64,000 nucleotides of DNA from DASQGA01 sp963762085 (GTDB lineage: Bacteria > Actinomycetota > Thermoleophilia > Gaiellales > Gaiellaceae), in the NCBI GenBank assembly GCA_963762085.1, contig CAVXJD010000006.1, positions 124,001-188,000 of the forward strand. The letters are read 5' to 3'. The notes below the pieces were generated by a model. That model saw only the letters and a program-made list of their open reading frames with translations, did not search any database and was not told the origin of the DNA. How positions within the stretch are numbered: the stretch's first letter is position 1; every line of letters begins with the position of its first letter. Of the stretch, positions 26,860-35,646 are shown one piece after another. The position numbers and the translations under genes are program-made.

Positions 26860-27683
26860 GGCGCCTGCCCCTCGACGACGCGGTCGACTCCGGCAAGGTC
26901 AGGGGTAACCATGACGCGGTCGTAGCCCAATGCGCGAAGGCCCGCGGCGAGAGACTCTGCCTGGCCGTCGCCGCACTCGAGGACGACCCAGCCGCCGGGT
27001 CGAAGCACGCGCACTGCCTCAGCCGCAATCCGGTCCGCTACCTCGAAGCCGACGACGGCCACCGACGGCTCGAAGTCCCTCACTTCTGGCTCGAGCCCGG
27101 ATCGCTCAGCAGGGGAGACATAGGGCGGGTTCGACACGACGAGGTCGAAAGGGCCGGTGACTCCGGCGAGCAGGTCGCTTTCGGCGAGCTCCACGCGCCC
27201 CTCCAGGCCGGTGTGCCGGAGGTTTTCCCTCGCCAGCGCGAGCGCGGGTGCAGAGGAGTCGACCGCACACACCCGCGCACCGGGGTGCTCGTCGGCAATC
27301 GAAAGCGCGATCGCGCCAGAGCCGGTGCCCACGTCCAAAACCGCCGGCGCCTCGAGGCCCGCGATCAACGCCAGGCAGCGTTCGACGACGACCTCCGTCT
27401 CGGGACGAGGGACCAGCACCCTGTGATCGACCTGCAGAGTCAAGCGGCGAAAGCCCCATTCGCCGAGGACGTATGCGAGCGGCTCCCGCCCGGCCCGACG
27501 GGTCACGAGCGCGGCCAAACGCTCAGTCTCCTCGGGGGAGACAAGCCGGCCGTTCGCGTAGACGTCCGTGCGGGAGAGCGCGAGGACGTGAGCGACGAGG
27601 AGCTCGGCGTCGACCCGGGGCGAGGGCACACCGGTCTCGGCGAGCTGTGCCTCGACCTGCCGCACAGCCTCGAGTGGGCTCAT
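26856..27683 (-). CDS. prmC: Peptide chain release factor N5-glutamine methyltransferase
   Basis: 275 residues from the ATG at 27683, which overlaps the prfA stop by 4 nt. The SAM-binding motif is LDVGTGSGAIALS and the catalytic NPPY is in VVSNPPYVSP. The N-terminal helical domain (PRVDAELLVAHVL) recognises the release factor. It methylates the GGQ glutamine of RF1 encoded next to it. Its stop overlaps the tsaC start. Confidence 0.95.
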   Translation of the reverse strand: MSPLEAVRQVEAQLAETGVPSPRVDAELLVAHVLALSRTDVYANGRLVSPEETERLAALVTRRAGREPLAYVLGEWGFRRLTLQVDHRVLVPRPETEVVVERCLALIAGLEAPAVLDVGTGSGAIALSIADEHPGARVCAVDSSAPALALARENLRHTGLEGRVELAESDLLAGVTGPFDLVVSNPPYVSPAERSGLEPEVRDFEPSVAVVGFEVADRIAAEAVRVLRPGGWVVLECGDGQAESLAAGLRALGYDRVMVTPDLAGVDRVVEGQAP

Positions 27684-28726
27684 ACCGCGGCGGCTTCGAG
27701 TGCTCGGCGGCGATCCTCGGCTATGAGCGCCTCCGTGAAGTCCTCGAGGTCTCCACCGAGCACCTTCTCGAGGTTGAGGGTCACCTTCACGCGGTGGTCG
27801 GTGACTCGGCTGTCTGGATAGTTGTAGGTCCGGATCTTCTCTGACCGCTCCCCGCTTCCGATCTGCGAACGGCGAGTCGCGTCCAGCTCTTCTTGCTGCC
27901 GCCGGAGCTCGGCCTCGAGGATGCGTGCCCGGAGCACCCGCATTGCCTTCGTCTTGTTCTGGAGCTGTGACTTCTCGTCCTGCATCGCAACGACGATCCC
28001 CGTCGGGACGTGGGTGATGCGCACAGCGGAGTCGGTCGTGTTCACGCTCTGGCCTCCGGGCCCGGTCGAGCGGTAGACATCGATCTTCAGGTCGTTCTGG
28101 TCGATCTCGACGTCCACCTCTTCGGCTTCGGGCATGACGGCAGCGGTTGCGGTGGACGTATGGATGCGCCCCTGGGACTCGGTTTCCGGCACGCGCTGGA
28201 CCCGGTGCGTCCCGCCTTCCCATTTGAAGATCGAGTACGCCCCGTCGCCCTTGACAGCGAAGGTGACCTCCTTGTAGCCGCCCACCTCGCTCGGTTGTGA
28301 TCCGAGCACTTCGGTTTTGAACCCGCGCCGCTCCGCATATCGCGTCAGGACCCGGTAGAGGTCACCGGCCCAGATCGCAGCCTCGTCGCCGCCGACCCCC
28401 TGGCGAATCTCGACCAGGACGTCCTTCGCGTCGTTCGGGTCTCGGTCGACGAGGGCGATCTTGAGATCGTTCTCCAGCCGCTCCGCCTCGGCCTTGAGAT
28501 CCTCGGTCATGCCGGCAAGCTCCGGGTCTCCCTGCGCATCCTCGAGATCCTGGGTGATCTGCCGCCATTCCTGGGCGAGCTTGTAGGGCGCCTCGAGCTC
28601 CTTCAGGCGCCGGCCCGCATCGCCCGCAGCGTTTCGGTCCGAAAAAACGGCAGGATCGGACATCCGCTCCTGCGCCTCTGCGTACGAGCGTTCGAGCTCC
28701 GCGACGAGATCTTCCATGGCCGCCAT
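27680..28726 (-). CDS. prfA: Peptide chain release factor 1
   Basis: 348 residues. The codon-recognition tripeptide is P-E-T (in HRVQRVPETESQGR), which fits the PxT of RF1 rather than the SPF of RF2, and the catalytic GGQ is in RSTGPGGQSVN. It terminates translation at UAA and UAG. It begins 40 nt after copy 2 of the inverted-repeat element, so it is probably transcribed from its own start in that gap unless the element is read through. Confidence 0.96.
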   Translation of the reverse strand: MAAMEDLVAELERSYAEAQERMSDPAVFSDRNAAGDAGRRLKELEAPYKLAQEWRQITQDLEDAQGDPELAGMTEDLKAEAERLENDLKIALVDRDPNDAKDVLVEIRQGVGGDEAAIWAGDLYRVLTRYAERRGFKTEVLGSQPSEVGGYKEVTFAVKGDGAYSIFKWEGGTHRVQRVPETESQGRIHTSTATAAVMPEAEEVDVEIDQNDLKIDVYRSTGPGGQSVNTTDSAVRITHVPTGIVVAMQDEKSQLQNKTKAMRVLRARILEAELRRQQEELDATRRSQIGSGERSEKIRTYNYPDSRVTDHRVKVTLNLEKVLGGDLEDFTEALIAEDRRRALEAAAV

Positions 28727-28766
28727 GACTCCGAAAGAGTAGTGGGAGGGTGTGGCCTCACCGCCC

Positions 28767-28936
28767 TAGGAGGAGGATTGGTGAAGCGTCGCTCGTCGTC
28801 GGGGGTGCGATGGTCGTTCCGAGGCAAGGACGCAGGGAGCGTCGATAGCAGCGCTATCGGTGCGACTGAGGACGCCGCCTCCGGGGGAGCAGCGCGGCTC
28901 GGCGTCACTGCTACGTTTCGCCAGGCCTTCCTTCTA
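28767..28936 (-). repeat. Dispersed inverted-repeat element, copy 2
   Basis: About 170 bp with ends TAGGAGG ... CCTTCTA (complementary as RNA if one G-U wobble is allowed) and the central hairpin CGATAGC-AGC-GCTATCG. Shared blocks with copies 1 and 3 include CGCTCGTCGTCGGGG and CCGAGGCAAGGACGCAGGGAG. It begins 2 nt after the stop codon of the DUF1385 gene and ends upstream of prfA. Confidence 0.85.
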
Positions 28937-28938
28937 GG

Positions 28939-29856
28939 CTAGGCCATTACTTCGACTTTGCGCTCATCAGGCGTGACTCGCCCTTCGAGGCGAAGCACCT
29001 CCTTGAGCGCACGAATCGAGACTTCGATCTGGTCGAGCGTCGGCTCCCGAGTGGTCAGGCGCTGAAGCCACATCCCGGGAGCGAGAAGCCCCTTGAGGGC
29101 AGGGTTCGACGCGTTCTTCCCTGCGAAGCGAATGATCTCGTAGGCGATTCCGGCAATGAGCGGCAGGAGCAAGATCCGCGTTGCGATCAGCCAGTACCAG
29201 GCAGGCTGTCCGACGAAGGCGAACACGAAGATCGCCACCACCATGACGTAGAGGAGAAACGCCGTTCCGCAGCGCACGTGCAAGAGGCTGTATGGGGCGA
29301 CCTTCTCCGGAACGAGCTCCTCGTCCGCCTCGTACGCGTTGATGACCTTGTGCTCGGCCGCGTGGTACTGAAAGACGCGCCTCAGGTCGGGCAGCAACGA
29401 GAGAATGACGAGGTAGAGGACGAAGATAGTGACGCGGATGAGGCCCTCGACGACGACGAAGAGACCGTTGTCGTCGATGGGAAGCCAGCTGGTGATGAGC
29501 GCCGGGGAAACCTTGAAGAGCAGAAGCGCGAAGCCGATGGCGATCGCAAACGCAAAGGCGAGTTGAGCCTTGCTGAGCTCGGTCTGAACGTCTCCCTCAT
29601 CGGCGTTCTCGTCCTGAGCGGCGTAATTCGCCGAGATCGCGAGGGCGCGGAAGCCGATCGCCAGAGACTCGCCGAGGGCGACGACCCCGCGGATGATCGG
29701 GATCCGGAGCCAGCGATGGCGGAGGAGCGCCGACGTGACCGGCCGGTTCACCTCGGCAATCTGTCCGTTCGGCTTGCGGACGGCCACTGACCAGGCACTC
29801 GGGCTGCGCATCATGACGCCCTCCAGGACAGCCTGGCCGCCGATCGGGGCGCTCAC
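28939..29856 (-). CDS. DUF1385 membrane protein (YqhQ-like)
   Basis: 305 residues. The family N-terminus IGGQAVLEGVMMRSPSAWSVAVR is clear. Several membrane helices follow, with the conserved YHAAEHKVINAYE block and a cytoplasmic C-terminus. Function of the family is not established. It lies 18 nt after rpmE on the same strand, and its stop is directly followed by the inverted-repeat element. Confidence 0.9.
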   Translation of the reverse strand: MSAPIGGQAVLEGVMMRSPSAWSVAVRKPNGQIAEVNRPVTSALLRHRWLRIPIIRGVVALGESLAIGFRALAISANYAAQDENADEGDVQTELSKAQLAFAFAIAIGFALLLFKVSPALITSWLPIDDNGLFVVVEGLIRVTIFVLYLVILSLLPDLRRVFQYHAAEHKVINAYEADEELVPEKVAPYSLLHVRCGTAFLLYVMVVAIFVFAFVGQPAWYWLIATRILLLPLIAGIAYEIIRFAGKNASNPALKGLLAPGMWLQRLTTREPTLDQIEVSIRALKEVLRLEGRVTPDERKVEVMA

Positions 29857-29874
29857 GGGCCTCAGTCCCAGCTG

Positions 29875-30084
29875 TTAGCTGCGTCCGGCTTTTTCAAGCC
29901 GGCGCTGGAAGCGCTCGACACGGCCGCCCGAATCCATGAGCTTCTGCTTGCCCGTGTAGAAGGGGTGGCACTCCGAGCAGACCTCGACGTGGAGCTCCGG
30001 CTTCGTGGAGCGTGTCTGGAACTCGTTGCCACAGGAGCAGCGAACGGTCGCGACGACGTACTCGGGATGAATGTCAGCCTTCAT
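29875..30084 (-). CDS. rpmE: 50S ribosomal protein L31 (zinc-binding form)
   Basis: 69 residues. The four zinc cysteines are present (C16, C18, C36, C39), so this is the C+ form rather than the zinc-independent YkgM/L31B form. The core HPFYTGKQKLMDSGGRVERF matches the family. The ATG at 30084 lies inside the end of the upstream dehydratase gene (11-nt overlap), suggesting coupled translation. Confidence 0.95.
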   Translation of the reverse strand: MKADIHPEYVVATVRCSCGNEFQTRSTKPELHVEVCSECHPFYTGKQKLMDSGGRVERFQRRLEKAGRS

Positions 30085-31036
30085 TTGAACTCAGGATAGC
30101 AGAGGCCGTTTCGGCCGCTACATTGCCTCCCGAGACAACGGCGATCGCAACAGAACCCTTCGCTGCAGGGATTTTGCCGGCCAGGAGCGCGCCGACGGTG
30201 ACCGCTCCGGCCGGCTCCGCGGCGAGCTTTGCGCGCTCGTAGAGAAACCGGAAGCCGACTCGGATCTCCTCTTCCGTGACTGTCACATGGTCGTCCAGAA
30301 GCTGGGCACAGATCGCGAGCGGAAGTCGTCCTGCAAACGGGGCGCTCAGGCCGTCGGCGATCGACTCCGGCTCGATCGCGACCGGCTCGCCCGCTTCGAG
30401 CCCGAGCTTCAACGCGGACGATCCCTCGGGCTCGACGGCTATCACCTGCGCGTCCGGCCGGACTCCCTTCACCGCGACGGCGATCCCGGAGACAAGGCCC
30501 CCTCCGCCCGCGGGCACGACCACGACCTCGACATCGGGCCTGTCTTCCAGGATCTCGAGCCCCACGGTGCCTTGACCCGCGAGCACGTACGGGTCGTCGA
30601 ACGGATGCACGAGCGTCCGCCCGCTTTGCTCCTGAAGCTCTGTCATGCGGGCGAAGGCCTCACCCGGCGTCGCGGCCTTCTGGTCGACTTCGGCTCCGTA
30701 CCCGCGGGTCGCCGCCACCTTCTGCGGGCTGACGCTCCCCCACATGACGACGAGCGCGTCGATGCCCTCGAGCGCGCAACCGTACGCGACCGCCCCCGCG
30801 TGGTTCCCCGCCGAGATGGTGATGACTCCGCGCTCCTTCTCCTCGGCCGACAGCGACGCCAGCTTGGCCAGCACGCCGCGCACCTTGAAGGATCCCGTCC
30901 GCTGGAAGAGCTCCGCCTTTAGATAGACGCTGCCACCGGAAGCCTTCCCCAGGCCTGCCGAAGAGAGAATCGGCGTTCGATGGAGCCTCGTCCCGATCGC
31001 CTCGGAGGCGGCGACGACGTCCTCGACGCGGATCAC
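30074..31036 (-). CDS. Threonine/serine dehydratase (PLP fold type II)
   Basis: 320 residues from a GTG at 31036 that overlaps the ETF-QO stop (GTGA). The PLP lysine is in GSFKVRG (K51), the phosphate-binding glycine loop is VVPAGGGGLVSG, and SAGNHAGAVAYG is the substrate loop. It deaminates threonine or serine to 2-oxo acids. There is no C-terminal ACT regulatory domain, so it resembles the catabolic TdcB or short IlvA types. Confidence 0.87.
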   Translation of the reverse strand: MIRVEDVVAASEAIGTRLHRTPILSSAGLGKASGGSVYLKAELFQRTGSFKVRGVLAKLASLSAEEKERGVITISAGNHAGAVAYGCALEGIDALVVMWGSVSPQKVAATRGYGAEVDQKAATPGEAFARMTELQEQSGRTLVHPFDDPYVLAGQGTVGLEILEDRPDVEVVVVPAGGGGLVSGIAVAVKGVRPDAQVIAVEPEGSSALKLGLEAGEPVAIEPESIADGLSAPFAGRLPLAICAQLLDDHVTVTEEEIRVGFRFLYERAKLAAEPAGAVTVGALLAGKIPAAKGSVAIAVVSGGNVAAETASAILSSNEG

Positions 31037-32732
31037 ATCGAGTGGTACTCGGGGCCCGAGCCGCCCTCCGCGGCGAGAAGCCGGCCTCCCTTGGCGGAGA
31101 TCGCACCGCACTGGACGCAATTCGACGCCGTCACCTCGACCTCGACCACGTTTCCGGCCGGGCTGGCTTCCCGGGCGATCTCGTACACCTGGGCCGGGCA
31201 CATGTGCACCCACGCCTCGGCAACCTCGCGGCGAACCTGGCGGCGGACCGCGATGTGGCTCGGTGCGTCGTCGCGCGTCTTGTTACCGCTCAGGTAGACG
31301 CTCGAGAGCTTGTCGAAGAAGAGTTGGCCGTCGGGAGCCGGATAGGTGGCCGCACGGTCGCCCAGCAACACAGGCACGCCGGCGTCCGCCTCGAGCTTCA
31401 GGTCTCGAGGTGGGAAGCGGCCCAGGGAGTTCATGGCACCGCCCGCGAGCACGGCACCGCGAACGAACCCGTGCTTGAAGGCGGGGCGCATGTTTCGCAC
31501 ACGCTCCAGGTCCTTCCAGATGTAGCTGTCGCGAAGAGCCTGGTCGTAGCCTGCGAGCGCGCCTGGTGTCCAGGCGGTCTGGCCCGGTCGGATCGCGTCG
31601 AGCGCGGTCTCGGCCGCCAGCATGCCGGAGCGCATGGCGTAGTGGATTCCCTTCAGGGCCGGGACGTTCACGAGACCGGCACCGTCGCCGACGATCATGC
31701 CGCCCGAAAAGCTGAGGCTGTCCGGCAACGAGAGGAACCCGCCCTCGGGGATGGTCTTCGCCCCCCACGCGATCCGTTTCCCGCCCTCGAGGATGGCCCG
31801 GACGAATGGGTGCCCTTTGAGCTCCTGGAGCACGTCGTGCACGGAGAGCGTCGCGTCCGTGTAGTCGAGGCCGACGACCATCCCGATCGCGACCCGGCTC
31901 TCGCCGAGCGGGTAGATGAAGCTGCCGCCGAACTCCCGGTAGCGCCGGGCCCCGCGCAGCGGCCAGCCCATCGTGTGAATGACCCGGTAAAGCGGCCGAG
32001 GGACCTCCCAGACCTCCTTGACGCCGAGCGCCCAGACCTGCGGCTTCGAGGCAAGCCCGAACTTCTCGAGGGCGATGCCGGTCAGGTGCCCCTGCGTGCC
32101 CTCGGCGAGGATCGTCACCCGGGCGGTGATGTCCGACCCAGGCTCGTAGTTCGCGAGCTTCTCGCCGTGCTTCCCGCGCCCCTTGTCGCCGGATCGAACG
32201 CCGACGACTCGGCCGCCCGTGACGAGGAGCTTCTCCGCGGCGGTCTCGGGCACGATCATGACCCCGAGCTCCTCTGCGCGCTCTGCGAGCCAGCGACCCA
32301 TCTCGCCGAGGGAAGCCACATAGTTCCCGTGGTTCCACATGGTGGGCGGGGCCGGGATTCTCTGTGCGTGCTTGCGGGTCAGGAAGTAGACGCCCTCGTG
32401 CTCGACAGGCGCGATCAGGGGGAGGTCCGCCGCAATCAGGTCGGGAAAGAGCTGCCGGAAGGCACGGGGGTTCACGACCGCGCCGGAAAGGAGGTGCGCG
32501 CCCGGCGCCTTGCCCTTTTCGAGCACGGCGATCGGGACCTCCCCAGCCTCTCTCGGAGGTGTGGCTCTTGCTCGAGAAGCTGCCCCAGCCGGACCGCGGC
32601 AGCGAGCCCACCCGGCCCGGCACCCACAATGAGCGCCCCGACCTGGATTCGCTCGTCGGGCGGGTCCGTTGGCTCTGCGACGAATTCGGCAGGGTCGTAC
32701 GGGGGAGCGAAGTCGGCAGGCCGGGCGGTCAC
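31033..32732 (-). CDS. Electron-transfer flavoprotein:quinone oxidoreductase, interrupted by a frameshift
   Basis: The N-terminus starts at a GTG (32732) overlapping the etfA stop and carries the FAD motif VGALIVGAGPGGLAAAVRL. The rest (AVLEKGKAPGAHLLSG onward) is in another frame. Restoring one G in the run at 32541-32544 (four C on the plus strand) joins them into 566 residues, the family length. The enzyme passes electrons from ETF to the quinone pool. In the C-terminal iron-sulfur region, CPAQVYE and NCVQCGAIS give three cysteines; the fourth position is Ile. The frameshift may be a homopolymer error or a real lesion. Confidence 0.85.
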
Positions 32733-33697
32733 GACTGCCGTCTCTGTCGCACGAGCTCGGTCAGCTTCGGGACGATCTCGTTCAGGTCGCCCACGACCGC
32801 GAGGTCGGAGTACTCGAAGATCGGCGCGTTCGGATCCTTGTTGATCGCCACGATCGTGCCCGAGCTCTGCATGCCCACTTTGTGTTGGATCGCTCCTGAA
32901 ATGCCGCACGCAAGGTAGAGCTTGGGCGAGACGGTGCGCCCCGTCTGTCCCACCTGGCTCGCGTACGGGTACCAGCCCGCGTCGACAACCGCACGCGTCG
33001 CGGCCACGGCCCCGCCCAGTGCCTTCGCGAGTTCTTCGAGGAGCGAGAAGCGCTCCGGCTCGCCAAGCCCACGGCCGCCGGCGACGATGACGTCGGCATC
33101 CTCGATCGAGGGCCCGCTCTTCTCCTCGTGTGCCCGCTCGACCATGACCGTCTTGGTCGAAAAGTCCTCGAGCTGTACCTCCACCGTCTCCACAGCCGCG
33201 TTCCCGGCTCCGCCCTCCCCGGGCTCGAAGGAGCCCGTCCGGAAGAGCGCGAGCGCCGGCCCCTCCGTCCAGGCGACGTCGACGAGGACCGAGTCCTGGA
33301 GCGCCGGACGTTTGCCGACTAGCCTCCCGTCCTGCTCTTCGATATCGGCCAGATCCCAGTTCAGGCCCGCGTCGAGACGCGCCGAGAGACCCGCGGCGAC
33401 ATCCGCCGAGAGGACCGACGACGCGAAGAAAACCGCATCGAAGCTCTGCTCCTGGATCAGCTTCGCGAGGACGTCGACCCGCGGCTGCGGGAGTGGAGAC
33501 TCGAGCGCCGGATCGTCCGCCACGTACACCGTGGAGGCGCCGTGCGCGCCGAGGCTGTCTGCGATCGATGCGATGCCGGACCCGCAAAGAACCGCAGCAG
33601 TCTCTCTACCGAGCGACGCAGCCTTAACGAGCACGCCCAGGCTCCCCTTGGTGGCTTCCCCCTCGTGGTCCTCCACATAGACGAGCGTGCCAGGCAT
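32729..33697 (-). CDS. etfA: Electron transfer flavoprotein alpha subunit
   Basis: 322 residues. The C-terminal FAD domain is unmistakable (GRTVSPKLYLACGISGAIQ, then INKDPNAPIFEYSDLAVVGD). With EtfB it carries electrons from acyl-CoA dehydrogenases to ETF-QO encoded immediately downstream. Its ATG overlaps the etfB stop by 1 nt (TGATG) and its stop overlaps the next start. Confidence 0.95.
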   Translation of the reverse strand: MPGTLVYVEDHEGEATKGSLGVLVKAASLGRETAAVLCGSGIASIADSLGAHGASTVYVADDPALESPLPQPRVDVLAKLIQEQSFDAVFFASSVLSADVAAGLSARLDAGLNWDLADIEEQDGRLVGKRPALQDSVLVDVAWTEGPALALFRTGSFEPGEGGAGNAAVETVEVQLEDFSTKTVMVERAHEEKSGPSIEDADVIVAGGRGLGEPERFSLLEELAKALGGAVAATRAVVDAGWYPYASQVGQTGRTVSPKLYLACGISGAIQHKVGMQSSGTIVAINKDPNAPIFEYSDLAVVGDLNEIVPKLTELVRQRRQS

Positions 33698-34479
33698 CAG
33701 AGGAGCTTCTGCTCCGCGAGGTAGGCGACGATCTTCTCCGCCGAGTCGCCGCCTTCGTCTTCGATCCGCTGCGTGTCGCCACGCGAGGGCGGGTCGGTGA
33801 GAGCAAGCACCTCGCTACGGGACCCTGCCTCCCCGGCCTCGGCCGCGTCGACGCCGAGGTCGGCAAGGGCGAGAGTCTCCTGTGGCTTCTTCTTCGCACC
33901 CATGATCCCCTTCAGGGACGGGTAGCGCGGCTCGTTGATCGCGTCCGACACCGCGACCACGCAGGGCAGCGGCGCCTCAAGCACGTCGTATCCGAACTCC
34001 GTCTGGCGCTTCGAGCGCGCCTTCCCGTCGGACAACTCGAGACTGGCGGCCTGGGAGACGAGCGGCAAGCGAAGCCGCTCTGCGAGCGAACCCCAGAGGA
34101 CGGCGCCGTCCGAGTCGCCGCCCTGTTGGCCGACGAGGACCAGGTCGGGAGACTCACGCTCGATGGCCTTGGCCAGGATCTTGCTGGTCGCGACGAGGTC
34201 GGAGCCTGCCGCCGCATCGTCCGCGACGAGAACGGCCCGGTCGGCTCCCATCGCGAGCGCCTTCCGGAGCGAGTTCATGGCGCGCTCGGGAGCAACGCAA
34301 AGGACAACGACCTCGCCCTCCCCTGAGCCCTCCTTGACGCGCAGCGCCTCCTCGAGCGCATGCGTGTCGAACTCGTTCAGGACACCGTCGCCGCTTCGGT
34401 CGAGCCGCTTCGTCTGCGGGTCGATCCGCCGGGCCGAAGCGGCGTCGGGGACCTCCTTCACACAGACGGCGATCTTCAT
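33697..34479 (-). CDS. etfB: Electron transfer flavoprotein beta subunit
   Basis: 260 residues from the ATG at 34479 (MKIAVCVKEVPD), the universal start of EtfB; a GTG/ATG-type extension to 34518 is not family-like. The AMP-binding and signature region is VVAVSDAINEPRYPSLKGIMGAKKKP. First gene of the etfB-etfA-ETF-QO operon, divergent from the M23 peptidase gene 111 nt away. Confidence 0.95.
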   Translation of the reverse strand: MKIAVCVKEVPDAASARRIDPQTKRLDRSGDGVLNEFDTHALEEALRVKEGSGEGEVVVLCVAPERAMNSLRKALAMGADRAVLVADDAAAGSDLVATSKILAKAIERESPDLVLVGQQGGDSDGAVLWGSLAERLRLPLVSQAASLELSDGKARSKRQTEFGYDVLEAPLPCVVAVSDAINEPRYPSLKGIMGAKKKPQETLALADLGVDAAEAGEAGSRSEVLALTDPPSRGDTQRIEDEGGDSAEKIVAYLAEQKLL

Positions 34480-34590
34480 CCGGCCGCGAGCATAACCAGC
34501 CGTTCGTGCACTAGGCATGGGCTAAAGATTTGCCGACCGAACGCCGACGGCTTTGCTAGCGTGCCGCACTTCGAGCGCGAACCGGAGCCC

Positions 34591-35466
34591 ATGCTTCGCC
34601 ACCGGACGACAGCCCGAGCACTCCTTTTCCTTCTAGCCACGTGGGCTTCCGCCGGGACCGCTAATGCCGCCGTCCCCGACCGCATCATCTTCCCGGTCGT
34701 CGGGCCCGTCACCTACCAGGACGACTTCGGCGACCCGCGAGGGCAAGGAAGCCATCAGGGGAACGACATCATGGCGGCGCGAAAGGCGCCGGCTGTCGCC
34801 GTCGAGGGCGGCCGGGTGTCGTTCTGGACGACCTCGTCGCGGGCCGGTTGCATGCTCTACCTCTACGGCCGGAGCGGCACCACCTACCTCTACATCCATC
34901 TGAACAACGACCTGACCATGAGAAACGACAACCGGGCCGGGTGCAAGGCGGGCACCGCCTACGCGCCGGGTCTGAAGACCGGAGAGCGGGTCCGGGCCGG
35001 CCAGCTGATCGGCTACGTGGGCGACTCGGGAGACGCCGACGGGATCCATCCGCATCTTCACTTCGAGCTCCATCCGAATGGAGGCGCGGCTGTCTCACCG
35101 TATTCCTGGCTGCGTACCGGTCGGAAGCTTCTCTTCGCCGTCCCCAAATCCGTCGCTCTCGTCAAGCTCAAGCTCAACGCCGAGTACCGATGGATGCGCT
35201 CCTACTTCCAAGTCCGCATCCGGCGCGTGACGACATCGACCGGCTGGACGGCCGCCGTCACCAAGTACGTCGCGCTCGCCGTACCTCCGGCGACCATCGT
35301 CGAGCGCAAGAACGGCACCCAGATCGCGGCGGCCTCGTTCGCCGACGCAGTCCCGGGAGAGCGGGTCACGGTCTGGACGACGGCGGTTGCTCCCACTCTG
35401 AACGCCCAGCTCGGCCGGCCCGCAGCCCTCAGCACCGCGCGCATCCTCTTCCGCGGCTTGCCCTAG
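34591..35466 (+). CDS. Secreted M23 (LytM/lysostaphin) family metallopeptidase-like protein
   Basis: 291 residues. A signal peptide (MLRHRTTARALLFLLATWAS, cleavage after ANA near residue 26) precedes the M23 domain with zinc ligands in SHQGNDI (HxxxD) and HPHLHFEL (HxH). A C-terminal ~110-residue domain of unknown type follows. It probably cleaves peptidoglycan cross-bridges or acts as an activator, as many LytM proteins do. The stop codon TAG at 35464 is itself part of the inverted-repeat element copy 3. Confidence 0.87.
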   Translation: MLRHRTTARALLFLLATWASAGTANAAVPDRIIFPVVGPVTYQDDFGDPRGQGSHQGNDIMAARKAPAVAVEGGRVSFWTTSSRAGCMLYLYGRSGTTYLYIHLNNDLTMRNDNRAGCKAGTAYAPGLKTGERVRAGQLIGYVGDSGDADGIHPHLHFELHPNGGAAVSPYSWLRTGRKLLFAVPKSVALVKLKLNAEYRWMRSYFQVRIRRVTTSTGWTAAVTKYVALAVPPATIVERKNGTQIAAASFADAVPGERVTVWTTAVAPTLNAQLGRPAALSTARILFRGLP

Positions 35467-35637
35467 CAGGAGGGCTCGGCGAATCGCAAAGCGCAGTGCC
35501 GCCGGGCCGCGCTGCTCGCCCCGACGCGGCGTCCTCAGTCGCACCGATAGCGCTGCTATCGGGCACTCCCTGCGTCCTTGCCTCGGAACAATCATCGCAC
35601 CCCAACGACGAGCGGCGTTCCGCCAATCCCCCTGCTA
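35464..35637 (+). repeat. Dispersed inverted-repeat element, copy 3 (inverted relative to copies 1 and 2)
   Basis: About 174 bp with ends TAGCAGG ... CCTGCTA (10 bp perfect with the flanking bases 35461-35640) and the central hairpin CCGATAGC-GCT-GCTATCGG. The fourth base of the terminal stem is changed on both sides relative to copy 1 (G-C to C-G). The first three bases are the stop codon of the M23 gene; the convergent thiE stop is 10 nt past the other end. Confidence 0.87.
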
Positions 35638-35646
35638 GGGCGGGCA

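Noticed and set aside
31042..32844. 600-codon open frame on the plus strand opposite ETF-QO
   Set aside because: Composition is Arg/Asp/Glu/Val-rich as expected for an antisense frame in high-GC DNA. It has no recognisable domain and covers a clearly real gene on the other strand. The same holds for 1345-3024 (+), 18024-19316 (-), 26400-27821 (+), 43312-44880 (-) and 57120-58637 (-).
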